The translations under genes were made by a program, and so were the position numbers. From NCBI GenBank assembly GCA_934746645.1, contig CAKVFE010000001.1, forward strand, positions 310,001-374,000: a stretch of 64,000 nt of DNA. Reading direction: 5' to 3'. How positions within the stretch are numbered: position 1 is the stretch's first letter; every line of letters starts with the position of its first letter. The stretch comes from an uncultured Clostridia bacterium (lineage in GTDB: Bacteria > Bacillota > Clostridia > Christensenellales > UBA1242). Of this stretch, positions 45,923 to 55,407 are shown one piece after another. Under the pieces are notes generated by a model. It saw nothing but the letters and a program-made list of their open reading frames with translations, ran no database searches and was not told where the DNA came from.

Positions 45923-46062
45923 CTGACTGTTTTAATAACTAGTATAAGCTGGGTGTTTTATAGTTATTCTTTCACGAATTTAGTTTTTAAATGTTTTAAT
46001 AACATACTAATTTTTTTTATTTAATATTAACCATTTACTCAGAATAACGAATAATACAGACT

Positions 46063-46089
46063 ACTTGTTTTTAGATTCCAACAACTACA
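46063..46089 (+). repeat. Partial type C element
   Basis: Only the ACTTGTTTTTAGATTCCAAC end remains, abutting the type A copy that follows. Confidence 0.5.
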
Positions 46090-46094
46090 ATACA

Positions 46095-46175
46095 CCCACC
46101 TGTCATTCTGAGTTTACCGAACCTTGAACGATAGTGAAAGGCAATGGAGCATTGCGACATTGGAATCTAGGTGGG
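46095..46175 (-). repeat. REP/MITE-like palindrome, type A, inverted
   Basis: Reads CCCACCTGTCATTCTGAG at the left and GGAATCTAGGTGGG at the right: the reverse complement of the copies at 43353 and 54074. Confidence 0.75.
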
Positions 46176-46182
46176 ATACACT

Positions 46183-46269
46183 CCCCTGTCTGTCATTATG
46201 AGCGATAGCCGAACTTGGGAGTGAAACGAACAAGCGACAAATGAAATGCAGTCGTAATCCAGACAGGGG
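46183..46269 (+). repeat. REP/MITE-like palindrome, type B
   Basis: 87 bp with ends CCCCTGTCTG/CAGACAGGGG and inner boxes TGTCATTATGAGC and GTCGTAATC. The second copy is at 54294-54376. Confidence 0.75.
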
Positions 46270-46304
46270 AAAAAGCAAATTGAATAAAGAATAAAAAAAT
46301 ACAA

Positions 46305-46387
46305 TTATCATTTTTAGATTCCAACGGCAAGCCGTTGCCCTACGGGTTCGACTTCGCTTACGCTTCGCTCAGAATGACAAGTATAAG
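46305..46387 (+). repeat. REP/MITE-like palindrome, type C
   Basis: Same as 45841-45922 with small differences in the middle. It closes a composite array C(partial)-A-B-C over 46063-46387. Confidence 0.75.
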
Positions 46388-46537
46388 TCTATATGAATAA
46401 GAGAGTAATCAAATTAATATATAATCAGTCTAACCAATTAAAATTAAATTTTATCTATAGGCATTATATATCTAGCAACAATAAATTTAGTTTTAGTAAG
46501 AGTATCTTATTATTATTTTTTATTTAAGTAAAGCAAC

Positions 46538-46566
46538 AAAAAAGTACTAGCTAAGCTAGTACTTTT
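46538..46566 (-). terminator. Terminator of the DUF5722-like lipoprotein gene
   Basis: Stem AAAAGTACTAGCT/AGCTAGTACTTTT over 46540-46566, followed on the minus strand by T residues. Confidence 0.8.
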
Positions 46567-46599
46567 GGCTTTATTTAGTCATTTTTTATATTTAACTTG

Positions 46600-48540
46600 T
46601 TATACCATACTGTCTACAATACGGGTTTCAATGTTGTCATAACTAAAGTTTTCGTTCCAGTCATATCTACTTGGACATATACCCATAACATCTTTCCATT
46701 CGTGGACATTGCCCATATCTTTACCATAAGATATATTGTTCATTGTCCAGCCTATTTCTCCCAAATAATCATCTGCGATATCGTGTGAGAATTGGGTATC
46801 AATATATTTGTATACATCATAAGCTGGCTTTTGAACTTCCATATTATAAGTATACAATCCAAAGAACGCATTTTCACCAGTATTATCTATCAATCTATAA
46901 TATATAAGAGCTTTTACACAACTTAAATTTGCACATTTATAATAAATATATGCAACTCCGGCAGCTTGTTGTCTGCGTTGAAGTTCTAATGTTTCTTGTG
47001 CTATTGGAGATGAAGAAGAAACTCCACCTTCAGTAATATATACATCTCTTACATTACCAAAATATTTTTTAGCACTTTGTTCTAGGTACAACTGAATAAT
47101 CTCTAAGTTTGTCCAAGTAAGTGCAAATGATGTAAGTGAGCCACTTACGCTACCACCTGCTACATCATCGTACCAGAAATTAGGTACTGTAAGGTTACGG
47201 CCATAAGGGTGAGCTGCAATACCCCAGTTGTAGTTGCCTTCTTTTAAAGTCTTTGAACACAACAAATCTAAGATTTCTTTAACACTATAATCGCCACCTT
47301 TACCTGCCCAATAGTGTGAAATAGAAACTAAAATTGTTGTATCTTGATGATATTTTTTAAGTGATATGTTGGCAATACGCATTTGGCGTTCGTATTCTTC
47401 AACATAATCTTCTAATGACAATGCTGCTTGTGTTGGTCCAACAATATTGTTCCAAGAACCTGACAAGTCAATCTCATTACCAATAACAAATGTTTGGATT
47501 CTGCCGTGCTTGAAGTTGCTAAGTTCGGTACAATATCTGCTACCTATAAATTGCATAAATGCACCCCAATAACCAGCACCATATTCGTTGGAAGTGTTAA
47601 GTTGAACATACTTTGATTTAGCTACGCTAGCAGTTGATGGATAAGTCAAGAAATATGGTTGTGTATACTTATTTTCAACATTGTGCATTAGCATAATGAT
47701 TGTCATTCTAACATTTTCTTGTGTGTATTTTGCTATCAAATTATCATAATATGGCAATAGGCTTTCGTTGCCAACTCTAAAGTAATATGTTTTACCACAA
47801 TAATTTATTTTTTCTACCATTTCGGTAGTTAAATCTTCACCATTATTGCCAAGTCTATGAATATATAAATTTCCGTTAATTTTTTCTTCTCTATATTGAA
47901 GTTTGGTTATTGTTTTTGTTGTTTCACTATAAATCTCATTAGGAACAAACATATAGTCTATAAGGAAGTTTATTTCGGTAAAACTACACCCCAAATCTGC
48001 TACTCTATCTGTGTATCTATCGTCACACATTATACCTTTAACATTGGTAGGTTTGATAGGGTCTTCTTCTTTTACTATAGATTCAAGCTTTGTTGCGTAC
48101 AATGGTCCAGCCAATATTTCGCCAGCGTCATCTAGTATATAATATTTTTTATATGTACCATCATAACCTTCAGAGTCATATCTATCAAAAGTAATTTCGG
48201 TTTCTTCATCACCATTAATTACTGCTATATGTTCTGGGTCAAATACAATATCATCGGACAAACCTGTATTGGCTTCGCCATACATATATTGATATGGTTT
48301 AAGTGCAACAATATTGCCATTGGTATCAGCTTCAACAACGCCACTAGTCTTTATAGTAATAGTGTCTAATGTTGCAGAAATATTAAACTCATAATCAGGT
48401 TCAAGATTGCTGTCATCTTCATCGTCATAACCTGAGTCTATATCCCAATCAATAGGATTGAATGTACAGCCAGTAAGCACAAAAGAAAATGCCAACAACA
48501 TAACCAATATTAAACTAAAATGTTTTAATTTGTTTTTCAC
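46600..48540 (-). CDS. DUF5722-like glycoside-hydrolase-fold lipoprotein
   Basis: 646 residues from a GTG at 48540 with AGGTGA 5 nt upstream. Lipobox LTGC (Cys25), then an acidic linker. Residues about 165 onward form a TIM-barrel-like domain starting 'GIMCDDRYTDRVADLGCSFTEIN'. Clan GH-A style catalytic residues are visible: Glu356 in VIGNEIDL (acid/base position) and Glu504 in YITEGGVSS (nucleophile position). DUF5722 proteins are uncharacterised or poorly characterised glycosidase-like proteins, so a retaining glycosidase on host, dietary or bacterial glycans is inferred. A minus-strand TTGATA-17-TATATA promoter lies about 70 nt upstream. Confidence 0.82.
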   Translation of the reverse strand: MKNKLKHFSLILVMLLAFSFVLTGCTFNPIDWDIDSGYDDEDDSNLEPDYEFNISATLDTITIKTSGVVEADTNGNIVALKPYQYMYGEANTGLSDDIVFDPEHIAVINGDEETEITFDRYDSEGYDGTYKKYYILDDAGEILAGPLYATKLESIVKEEDPIKPTNVKGIMCDDRYTDRVADLGCSFTEINFLIDYMFVPNEIYSETTKTITKLQYREEKINGNLYIHRLGNNGEDLTTEMVEKINYCGKTYYFRVGNESLLPYYDNLIAKYTQENVRMTIIMLMHNVENKYTQPYFLTYPSTASVAKSKYVQLNTSNEYGAGYWGAFMQFIGSRYCTELSNFKHGRIQTFVIGNEIDLSGSWNNIVGPTQAALSLEDYVEEYERQMRIANISLKKYHQDTTILVSISHYWAGKGGDYSVKEILDLLCSKTLKEGNYNWGIAAHPYGRNLTVPNFWYDDVAGGSVSGSLTSFALTWTNLEIIQLYLEQSAKKYFGNVRDVYITEGGVSSSSPIAQETLELQRRQQAAGVAYIYYKCANLSCVKALIYYRLIDNTGENAFFGLYTYNMEVQKPAYDVYKYIDTQFSHDIADDYLGEIGWTMNNISYGKDMGNVHEWKDVMGICPSRYDWNENFSYDNIETRIVDSMV

Positions 48541-48764
48541 AATTCACCTTACTTTAAGGATATTTTAACACATACTTATATATAATAGTATACAATATAT
48601 ATCAAATTTTATCATTATATACAAAAAAATCCCAAATTTTGCCAAAATTTTTAGATAATTTTTATAAAAAATCAAACTAGCATTGATATAAACTATATTC
48701 TTTTAAAAACCTAATATATTTTTCGTAAAATGAAGTAAAATAATCATATAATTGTGAGGAAAAT

Positions 48765-51599
48765 ATGCTAGAGTTAATTAATGTATCTAAGATATATAAA
48801 ACAAAAAGCGAAGATGTACACGCCCTTGATAATGTAAGTTTATACTTCCCAAACAAGGGTCTTGTTTTTGTTACTGGTAAAAGTGGTAGTGGTAAGACTA
48901 CACTACTAAATGTTGTCGGTGGTTTGGACGATTTTAGTGAAGGCGAAATAATAATAAAAGACAAAAGTACTAAAGACTTTACTAAATCAGACTATGATAG
49001 TTATCGAAACACATTTTTAGGTTTTGTATTCCAAGAATACAACTTACTTGACAATATGACCATAGCAAAAAATATAAGTCTTGCTACAGAGTTACAAGGT
49101 CTAAATGATGACCCTAACCGAATAGATGAAATACTAAAAGAAGTTGACTTAGTTGGTGTCGGAGATAGAAAACCACAAGAGTTGTCTGGTGGTCAAAGAC
49201 AGAGAGTTGCTATAGCTAGAGCAATAATCAAAAATCCTGATATTATCTTAGCAGACGAACCAACTGGTGCTTTGGATACAGCTAATGGTATACAAGTTAT
49301 GAACTTGCTTAAAAAATTGTCAAAGTCAAAACTTGTTATCGTTGTTTCTCACAACCTAGAACTTGCCAACCAATATGCAGACCGTATTATTGAGTTGCAA
49401 GATGGTAAAGTAAAAAGTGATATAACCATTGATGTAGAAAAACGCAAACATAGAAATATAAAATCTAGTCGTGATGTTGTTTCTATAAAGCGTGGTGCTG
49501 ACTTAAAAGAGAAAGACTTACAAGATATTAAAGATGCTGTTAAAAAAGGTAAATCTATACAAGTAATTGACAATATCAACATTGTAAAGAAAAAGACAAA
49601 AGTTGATAGAGAAAATATAGATTATAAGACCAATCCATTTGTAAAAACAAAAATGAAATTTTGGGACACCATCAAATTGGGTCTTGCTGCATTTAAAGGT
49701 AAAACAGTTAGATTGGTAGTAACAATATTATTGTCTGCCCTTGCATTCTCAGTATTTGGTATGTTTGACGCTATGTCAATATTTGATGAAAACAGACTTA
49801 CAACCAATACTTTAAAGTCTGCTACTACCCCATCAATAACATTTACAACTACTATAAAAGAAGATGGCGACTCTTATGATATAAAATCTGGAGATTCGGT
49901 CATCAACAATCTTGCTGGTCAAACAAAATATAGTATAAAAGGTGTTTATGACTCTTACTACATTGGCAAAAACCCAACACCTAGAGAGATGTCCAACAAC
50001 ACCAAAGACTACAACATAAGCAAATATTATTATTATAAAAACTTGAAAGGTGTTATCGAATTTACGCAAGAAGATGTTAACAATTACAACTTCAAAGTAA
50101 CTTATGGTCGTATGCCAGCTGAGTTTGACGAAATAGCAATACCAGAATATTATGCTTATTGTATTCTTAACTGGAATTACATTAATACCGAACTTGTAAC
50201 TCCTACTAAATTAAGCGAAATAGTTAATGAAGAAAATCCATTGACACTTACACTAGGAAGTTCTGCAAGTAAAGCGACATACAAAATAGTTGGTATAGTA
50301 AAAACACAAGAAATTGATAGAAAGTTTAATGGATTGTACAAAAACTACGAATCCAATTCAACATTACTACAAAACGAATTTTTAAATTATATCAACAACG
50401 GATATTATCTATATGGTTTTGTTAAACCTGGATTTATCAATTATTGTATGCAAAAGTACAATACCCTTACCGAATACAAGAGTGGTTTTGGATACAAGAT
50501 TGGCGAACTTACCAATACATTTAATCAATTCCACAATTTTGATGATTTAAGTCGTATGACCAACAATTATGTTTTCTTTAGTTCTAGCAAAACAAAATTG
50601 GAAAACAACGAACTTATGCTTGATATGTCACTATTTGACAAAGTGTACGCTGAAGAAATATCTGAGTTAAAACAAATTGCTTCTAACACATCACAATTTA
50701 ATGGATATAGTGAAGAAATAGATTACAACATAACTCAAATAAAAAATAAAAATCGTACACCACAAGAAAAGACAACATATTTTAACGAAACAGTAAAATT
50801 GCTTAACGAAATACAAGCAAAAGTTGACCAAGTCAACAATGTTACTAGAAAAACAAGTATATTTATTAAAGATGTAAAAATAAGAAAACTTGACACTTCA
50901 AAATCTGTTGCTAAAGAAATAAAAATACCTGATGGCAATTTTAAAATAGTAGGTTTTTACAATGGTGTAACAATATCTACAGGTAAAAGTGCTGTAACTA
51001 CAATCGCTGGTATGCAAAACATAGCTATCAACATACAACAAGGCAATTATTCTAGTATACTTGCTACCAACCTTGGCAATGGTAAAATAAGTGCTTTATC
51101 TAGTATCTTTATGAAAGACTCAGGTCTAACCTACTCTTGCCAAAACAACACAATCGCTATGATAAAGATAAATGCAGACTTCTTCAAAAAATTGTCATAT
51201 CTATTCTTAATCATTGCCGCATTGTTTGCATTGTTTAGTATTGCAATGTTTGCAAACTTCATCACAGTAAGTATTAGAAACAAATACAACGAAATTGGTA
51301 TTTTAAGAGCTTTGGGTGCTAGAAGCGTAGAGATATTAAAGATGTTTGTAGTAGAAAGTGTAACACTTGCATTGATTAATGCTGTTGTAGCTTCAATAGT
51401 TGGTGCATTTGGTTGTGTATTTATCAACTTCTTCTTATCAAAATATCTAAACTTCTATATACCTATTGCATTGTTTGGTATAAGACAAGTATTAGTAATA
51501 TTTGGATTGAGTCTTCTAGTTGCAGTAATTTCTGCTACTCGTCCAATAGTTAAAATTTCTAAGAAAAAACCAGTTGAAATTATATCAAGATCATTATAA
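48765..51599 (+). CDS. MacB-like ABC transporter, ATPase fused to FtsX-type permease
   Basis: 944 residues. The N-terminal ATPase (1-230) has Walker A GKSGSGKTT near 38-46, signature LSGGQRQRVAIARA near 137-150, Walker B ILADEPTGALD near 160-170 and the H-loop SHN near 195. A linker leads to a membrane helix near 310-330, an extracytoplasmic domain of about 470 residues and three helices near 805-925, including the FtsX-type NKYNEIGILRALGA motif. Such type VII ABC systems extrude peptides or lipids or drive extracellular tasks; no separate periplasmic partner gene is adjacent. GAGG lies before the ATG. Possible roles are antimicrobial-peptide resistance or lipoprotein handling. Confidence 0.92.
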   Translation: MLELINVSKIYKTKSEDVHALDNVSLYFPNKGLVFVTGKSGSGKTTLLNVVGGLDDFSEGEIIIKDKSTKDFTKSDYDSYRNTFLGFVFQEYNLLDNMTIAKNISLATELQGLNDDPNRIDEILKEVDLVGVGDRKPQELSGGQRQRVAIARAIIKNPDIILADEPTGALDTANGIQVMNLLKKLSKSKLVIVVSHNLELANQYADRIIELQDGKVKSDITIDVEKRKHRNIKSSRDVVSIKRGADLKEKDLQDIKDAVKKGKSIQVIDNINIVKKKTKVDRENIDYKTNPFVKTKMKFWDTIKLGLAAFKGKTVRLVVTILLSALAFSVFGMFDAMSIFDENRLTTNTLKSATTPSITFTTTIKEDGDSYDIKSGDSVINNLAGQTKYSIKGVYDSYYIGKNPTPREMSNNTKDYNISKYYYYKNLKGVIEFTQEDVNNYNFKVTYGRMPAEFDEIAIPEYYAYCILNWNYINTELVTPTKLSEIVNEENPLTLTLGSSASKATYKIVGIVKTQEIDRKFNGLYKNYESNSTLLQNEFLNYINNGYYLYGFVKPGFINYCMQKYNTLTEYKSGFGYKIGELTNTFNQFHNFDDLSRMTNNYVFFSSSKTKLENNELMLDMSLFDKVYAEEISELKQIASNTSQFNGYSEEIDYNITQIKNKNRTPQEKTTYFNETVKLLNEIQAKVDQVNNVTRKTSIFIKDVKIRKLDTSKSVAKEIKIPDGNFKIVGFYNGVTISTGKSAVTTIAGMQNIAINIQQGNYSSILATNLGNGKISALSSIFMKDSGLTYSCQNNTIAMIKINADFFKKLSYLFLIIAALFALFSIAMFANFITVSIRNKYNEIGILRALGARSVEILKMFVVESVTLALINAVVASIVGAFGCVFINFFLSKYLNFYIPIALFGIRQVLVIFGLSLLVAVISATRPIVKISKKKPVEIISRSL

Positions 51600-51606
51600 T
51601 TTGATT

Positions 51607-51642
51607 AAAAAAAGTATAGTAATTGACTACTATACTTTTTTG
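51607..51642 (+). terminator. Terminator of the MacB-like gene
   Basis: Stem GTATAGTA/TACTATAC (51614-51621 and 51628-51635) followed by TTTTTTG. Confidence 0.85.
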
Positions 51643-51839
51643 TTTTTTTAATTTTGCCCAACGCTAAAAATCAATATAAAAATATATGTTAAAAAACAAA
51701 TCTTATTAGTTATATAAATCAATTTTTATTAGTTATATTTTATCAAAATAGACTATCCCAAACACATAACTGACAAATATCTAATATTGACACCACCACA
51801 TATATGTGTTATCATTAAATAGTTATGGAAGGTAATATT

Positions 51840-52175
51840 ATGACAAAAAGTGAGCTTATCAAAAAATTAGAATTAATGGTTAAACAAATTGGAGTATTTC
51901 AATCAACACTTACTGCTAAATACCCTAATCAAGCCAACGATATGCAAATACGCAATTTTATAGATTCTTCTCAATTTGTAAAAAGTGATTGTGTTACAAG
52001 AATTGAACAATTAAAAAAACACGATGGAGAAAATCTTCCAAATATGTATTCAGAATTTTTATTAAAGAATATTGATACCAATTTTAAAGCAGTTGAGTTA
52101 CATTTTAATACATTAATGAATAGCAATGTTATTAAATACAAACCAAGTGACCCAAACAAAACTAAAATAAGATAA
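51840..52175 (+). CDS. Small helical protein of unknown function
   Basis: 111 residues from the ATG at 51840, which has GGAAGG 8 nt upstream; the ATG at 51825 has none. It is mostly alpha-helical, charged and without a signal or membrane segment, so cytoplasmic. The end is basic (PSDPNKTKIR). I recognise no family. It has its own upstream gap and a downstream terminator, so it is monocistronic. Confidence 0.65.
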   Translation: MTKSELIKKLELMVKQIGVFQSTLTAKYPNQANDMQIRNFIDSSQFVKSDCVTRIEQLKKHDGENLPNMYSEFLLKNIDTNFKAVELHFNTLMNSNVIKYKPSDPNKTKIR

Positions 52176-52221
52176 TAACAAATTTTGAATAACACATACT
52201 AAAAGCAATCAAAACTATATT

Positions 52222-52261
52222 AAAAAGGCAAAAAGTAAATAATACTTTTTGTCTTTTTTTA
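52222..52261 (+). terminator. Terminator of the 51840 gene
   Basis: Stem AAAGGCAAAAAGTA/TACTTTTTGTCTTT (one G-T pair) with a T7 tail. Confidence 0.75.
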
Positions 52262-52305
52262 TAAAATAAAGTATACTTAATATACTATTACATAAAGGAT
52301 AATTT

Positions 52306-53235
52306 ATGAGAAAAAAGCTAATTAGTTTTATAATATCAATATGTTTATTATTACTTCCTACATTTGTATTATCAGGTTGTAGCAATAATGATGATAATTA
52401 TACTCCAGTAGTTATTATGGCAGGTCAATCCAATATGGTTGGATACACTCAAACCAAATACATAACCAGTCAATATATAGGCGAAACTAGAGCAAATAAG
52501 TTAAAAGAAACCAACAACTATGTACTAATAAGTGACGCCAACAACAATAGTGGAAGATTTGATGGCGTTGACTTAAGTTATGGTGGCGACCAATATAGTT
52601 TTGGACCTGAAGTAGGAATGGCAGAAAAACTTTCAAAACTATTTAATGCAAAGACCAACAAAAAGATATATCTTATCAAATACGCTGTAGGTGGCACTAA
52701 CCTTTACAGCGATTGGCAAAGCCCTACTATGGCAGACAATACAGACGGAAGCTATTTGTATAGTCAATTTACAGATTATGTAGACACAATGCTTAATCAA
52801 CTTAAAAAAACTGGTTTAAAACCAAAAATTGTTGCTTTCACTTGGATGCAAGGCGAAGGCGATGCAATGGTAAAAAATAAAGCTAGTCAATATGGCGAAC
52901 ACCTAAAATTATTTGTAAATGATTTAAGAGAAAAGTACAACCAATACGCATCAACCAGAATACTTAACTTTGTAGACGCTTATATCAATACTCACCCAGA
53001 ATATCACGAAGTAGTCAATGGACACAAAGAAGATTTTTCACAATTGTCACAATACAATTATTGTCTTAACACTCTATCTCCTAACCTTGTAATTGATGGT
53101 ATGGACGGATTAACAACATCACTAGAAGATAGTTATACCATAGGACCTGTAGACCCAAACCATTATGACTCATTAAGTATGTTAAAACTTGGCAATATGA
53201 TGGGAGATAAAATACTAGAGTTATTAAAGAAATAA
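52306..53235 (+). CDS. SASA-type (sialate O-acetylesterase domain) SGNH hydrolase lipoprotein
   Basis: 309 residues. Lipobox LSGC (Cys25). Active-site block I is MAGQSNMVG near 38-46 (catalytic Ser in GQS), then IKYAVGGTNLYSDW near 126-139, WMQGEGDA near 184-191, and DPNHYDSLSMLKLG near 283-296 holding the Asp-His pair. The family (carbohydrate esterase, DUF303) removes acetyl groups from sialic acid or plant glycans. The substrate cannot be told here. AGGA lies 6 nt before the ATG. It fits with the nearby DUF5722 and CE4 proteins as extracellular glycan-modifying functions. Confidence 0.88.
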   Translation: MRKKLISFIISICLLLLPTFVLSGCSNNDDNYTPVVIMAGQSNMVGYTQTKYITSQYIGETRANKLKETNNYVLISDANNNSGRFDGVDLSYGGDQYSFGPEVGMAEKLSKLFNAKTNKKIYLIKYAVGGTNLYSDWQSPTMADNTDGSYLYSQFTDYVDTMLNQLKKTGLKPKIVAFTWMQGEGDAMVKNKASQYGEHLKLFVNDLREKYNQYASTRILNFVDAYINTHPEYHEVVNGHKEDFSQLSQYNYCLNTLSPNLVIDGMDGLTTSLEDSYTIGPVDPNHYDSLSMLKLGNMMGDKILELLKK

Positions 53236-53269
53236 ATAAGCCATAATCAAATAGTCATTAATCTTTCAA

Positions 53270-53305
53270 AAAAAGGAGTTTAACATTGATTGTTAAACTC
53301 TTGTT
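53270..53305 (+). terminator. Possible terminator of the esterase gene
   Basis: 10-bp stem GAGTTTAACA/TGTTAAACTC (53276-53285 and about 53290-53299) followed by a T-rich but interrupted tail. Confidence 0.5.
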
Positions 53306-53390
53306 TACATTTTCAACAACATCATACATTGACACTGACAAAGATTTTGTGTAAAATATTTATGAAAAAAAATAATTAACGAGGTAATTT

Positions 53391-54035
53391 ATGCCTACAC
53401 ACAGTAGCAGAAAAATACTAAAGAAATTAAAGAAAAATAGTGCTGTTAAAGAAGCTAGAGATTTAGATTATAATAAAGATGGTTCAGTACAAATAACTGT
53501 AGGATTGAAAGAATCCGATGATTTTTATAGTCCATACTCTTATCTTACTTACGAATTTATGAATCCAGAAGTAAGAAATTATATCGAAATGTATGAGTCT
53601 AATATTCCTATTGATGAAAAAGTTACTATAGATATTTATACCGAAACCCCTACAACTCAAGAAGACAAAAAACGCATTAGAAGAACAGTAAAAAGACATT
53701 ATGCCGAAGAAATAATACCCACCGAAAAGAAATATAAGCGTCAAACAATTAGAGCAATTATGTTTTCAATACTCGGACTTGCGTTATTATTGGCAGAAGC
53801 TATAATATATAGTTTCTTTGTAAATATGTATCTTGATACCATAATAGCTGTTATTGGTTGGTTGTTCCTATGGGATGGATTTGAAATACTACTATATGAC
53901 AGATCAGACTTAAAAAGAAAACTGATACGACAATATAGATTGCTTAATGCAAAAGTTCATGTAAGACAATATAGTCAAAAGATAAAGCGTGAATATGGTC
54001 TAGACGAAGAAGATGACGAAGAAGACGATGATTAA
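53391..54035 (+). CDS. Two-helix membrane protein of unknown function
   Basis: 214 residues. The cytoplasmic N-terminal part (1-120) is charged and may be a small alpha/beta domain. Two membrane helices follow (about 122-145 and 148-168), then a basic helix and a very acidic tail (DEEDDEEDDD). GAGG lies 7 nt before the ATG. No family is recognised. It is monocistronic. The repeat array downstream begins 39 bp after its stop. Confidence 0.7.
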   Translation: MPTHSSRKILKKLKKNSAVKEARDLDYNKDGSVQITVGLKESDDFYSPYSYLTYEFMNPEVRNYIEMYESNIPIDEKVTIDIYTETPTTQEDKKRIRRTVKRHYAEEIIPTEKKYKRQTIRAIMFSILGLALLLAEAIIYSFFVNMYLDTIIAVIGWLFLWDGFEILLYDRSDLKRKLIRQYRLLNAKVHVRQYSQKIKREYGLDEEDDEEDDD

Positions 54036-54073
54036 AATACAAAATATGTAATGTTCCTTTGCTTAGTATAATA

Positions 54074-54157
54074 CCCCACCTAGATTCCAATGTCGCTTTG
54101 CTCCATTGCCTTTCGTTACACTCAAGGTTCGACTAACGCTCAGAATGACAGGTGGGG
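54074..54157 (+). repeat. REP/MITE-like palindrome, type A
   Basis: Starts CCCCACCTAGATTCCAATGT and ends CTCAGAATGACAGGTGGGG, the same unit as 43353-43436. Confidence 0.75.
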
Positions 54158-54189
54158 AAAAGTCGTGTATTAAAAACAATATTTACCTT

Positions 54190-54262
54190 TTAAAGATTTC
54201 AATAACTAGAGTTATTACTATATAAGTTTGACTCGTTACACTTGCTTTAGAAATGATAAGTA
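54190..54262 (-). repeat. Degenerate type C element
   Basis: Retains AGATTTCAA, TTTGACTCGTTACACT and AAATGATAAGT of type C. It is heavily mutated and probably old. Confidence 0.45.
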
Positions 54263-54293
54263 AAAACATATATAAATAAGTAGGGAAAATATT

Positions 54294-54376
54294 CCCCGTC
54301 TGTCATTATGAGCCTGTCGAACTTGGAAGTGAAACGAACAAGCGACAAATGCAATGCAGTCGTAATCTAGACGGGG
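54294..54376 (+). repeat. REP/MITE-like palindrome, type B
   Basis: 83 bp with ends CCCCGTCT/AGACGGGG and inner TGTCATTATGAGC and GTCGTAATC, as at 46183. A partial type C end (ACTTATCGCTTTTAGATTTC) follows at 54411-54438. Confidence 0.75.
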
Positions 54377-54457
54377 TAAAGATAAATAAAATAAATAATA
54401 AAAAAGAAACACTTATCGCTTTTAGATTTCAACAACTAAAGATAACTTAAAACAACA

Positions 54458-54492
54458 AAAAAGTTCACTTTCATAACGAATGTGAACTTTTT
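54458..54492. terminator. Bidirectional hairpin terminator
   Basis: 11-bp stem AAAAAGTTCAC/GTGAACTTTTT (54458-54468 and 54482-54492) between convergent genes, though far from both stops. T tracts on both strands. Confidence 0.65.
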
Positions 54493-54740
54493 ATTTTTTA
54501 TAATTTTATTTATTAATAAATTTTTATTTATACTGCTTATTTTATTTTTAAATGGTTTTATTTATTAATAATATTTATTTTTTTATATTGTTTATTTATT
54601 AATAATATCCATTTTTTCAATGATTTTTATTTCATTTTTTATAATTTTATTTTTTTATAAAAGTTTAAAATAACATCTAATATTTAAAATGACATATATT
54701 TAATTTTAATAAGCAATATAATGTAAATTTAAACAATTAT
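54493..54740. repeat. Extremely AT-rich low-complexity tract with TTTATTTATTAATAA repeats
   Basis: About 250 bp with very few G or C. The word TTTATTTATTAATAA occurs near 54505, 54557 and 54592. It lies between the hairpin and the 3' end of the frameshifted lipoprotein gene. No coding sequence is seen. Confidence 0.5.
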
Positions 54741-54747
54741 TTTTAGG

Positions 54748-55407
54748 TTACTTACCTGGGTTAGATTCAACAATCAAACCAAAGCCATTGGTTAGCATAA
54801 AGTTTAAATAGTTAGCGTCTGCAAATGAAGTACCAGTTGGTTGGTTAGCATTGTATGATTTGCCTGTAAAGCTACCCTTTACACTTTGACCACCCATTTG
54901 GAATGATTGAGCATTTTTATCACTACCTATTCTACCACTTTCCATAGAACCACTAGCTAATGCTTCAAAGTGGTCTAATGCAGGTTGTTGAGTATAAACA
55001 TATCTACCACCTAAAGTTGTGTTATAATCAGCATTTAAGTCATAAGGATAATAATCACTACCATCTGCCAATTTACCTGTTGTAACAAATGATTCGTAGT
55101 CTGCTCTATCATTGAAGATACGAACACTACCACGAGTAAATATAGCTTTTTCAGCAAATGATTTTGCGCCCCATTTCATAAGAACAACTATATTGAAGCA
55201 ATCAGTAGCTTCGCCATAAGTACCTAGATATGGACTACCAGCTTGTTTATATGCAACATTTGGAGATTTAACCATAGATACAGCAGATTCTGCACCAAAT
55301 GTAGCAAACCAAGATTCGGTACCGACTACATGTGAAGCGATATTAGAATTAATAATATCAATATTAGAAGGAAGCCCCCCCCTCACCAGTATTTGGGTTA
55401 TAGTCAT
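54748..55407 (-). CDS. C-terminal part of a frameshifted lipoprotein
   Basis: 219 codons in the +1 frame relative to the upstream part. The meaningful sequence starts at the G8 tract (55375-55382) and continues a beta-helix-like region ('IDIINSNIASHVVGTESWFATFGAES', split here by the tract). The ATG at 55407 lies inside the upstream reading frame and has only a poorly spaced GGAG. Removing one G joins it to the upstream part into one product of about 817 residues. It is therefore probably not an independent gene. The ending FGLIVESNPGK has no anchor motif. Confidence 0.7.
   Translation of the reverse strand: MTITQILVRGGLPSNIDIINSNIASHVVGTESWFATFGAESAVSMVKSPNVAYKQAGSPYLGTYGEATDCFNIVVLMKWGAKSFAEKAIFTRGSVRIFNDRADYESFVTTGKLADGSDYYPYDLNADYNTTLGGRYVYTQQPALDHFEALASGSMESGRIGSDKNAQSFQMGGQSVKGSFTGKSYNANQPTGTSFADANYLNFMLTNGFGLIVESNPGK

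Noticed and set aside
45841..46387. CRISPR array
   Set aside because: The units are palindromes in both orientations with different sequences, not equal direct repeats with unique spacers.
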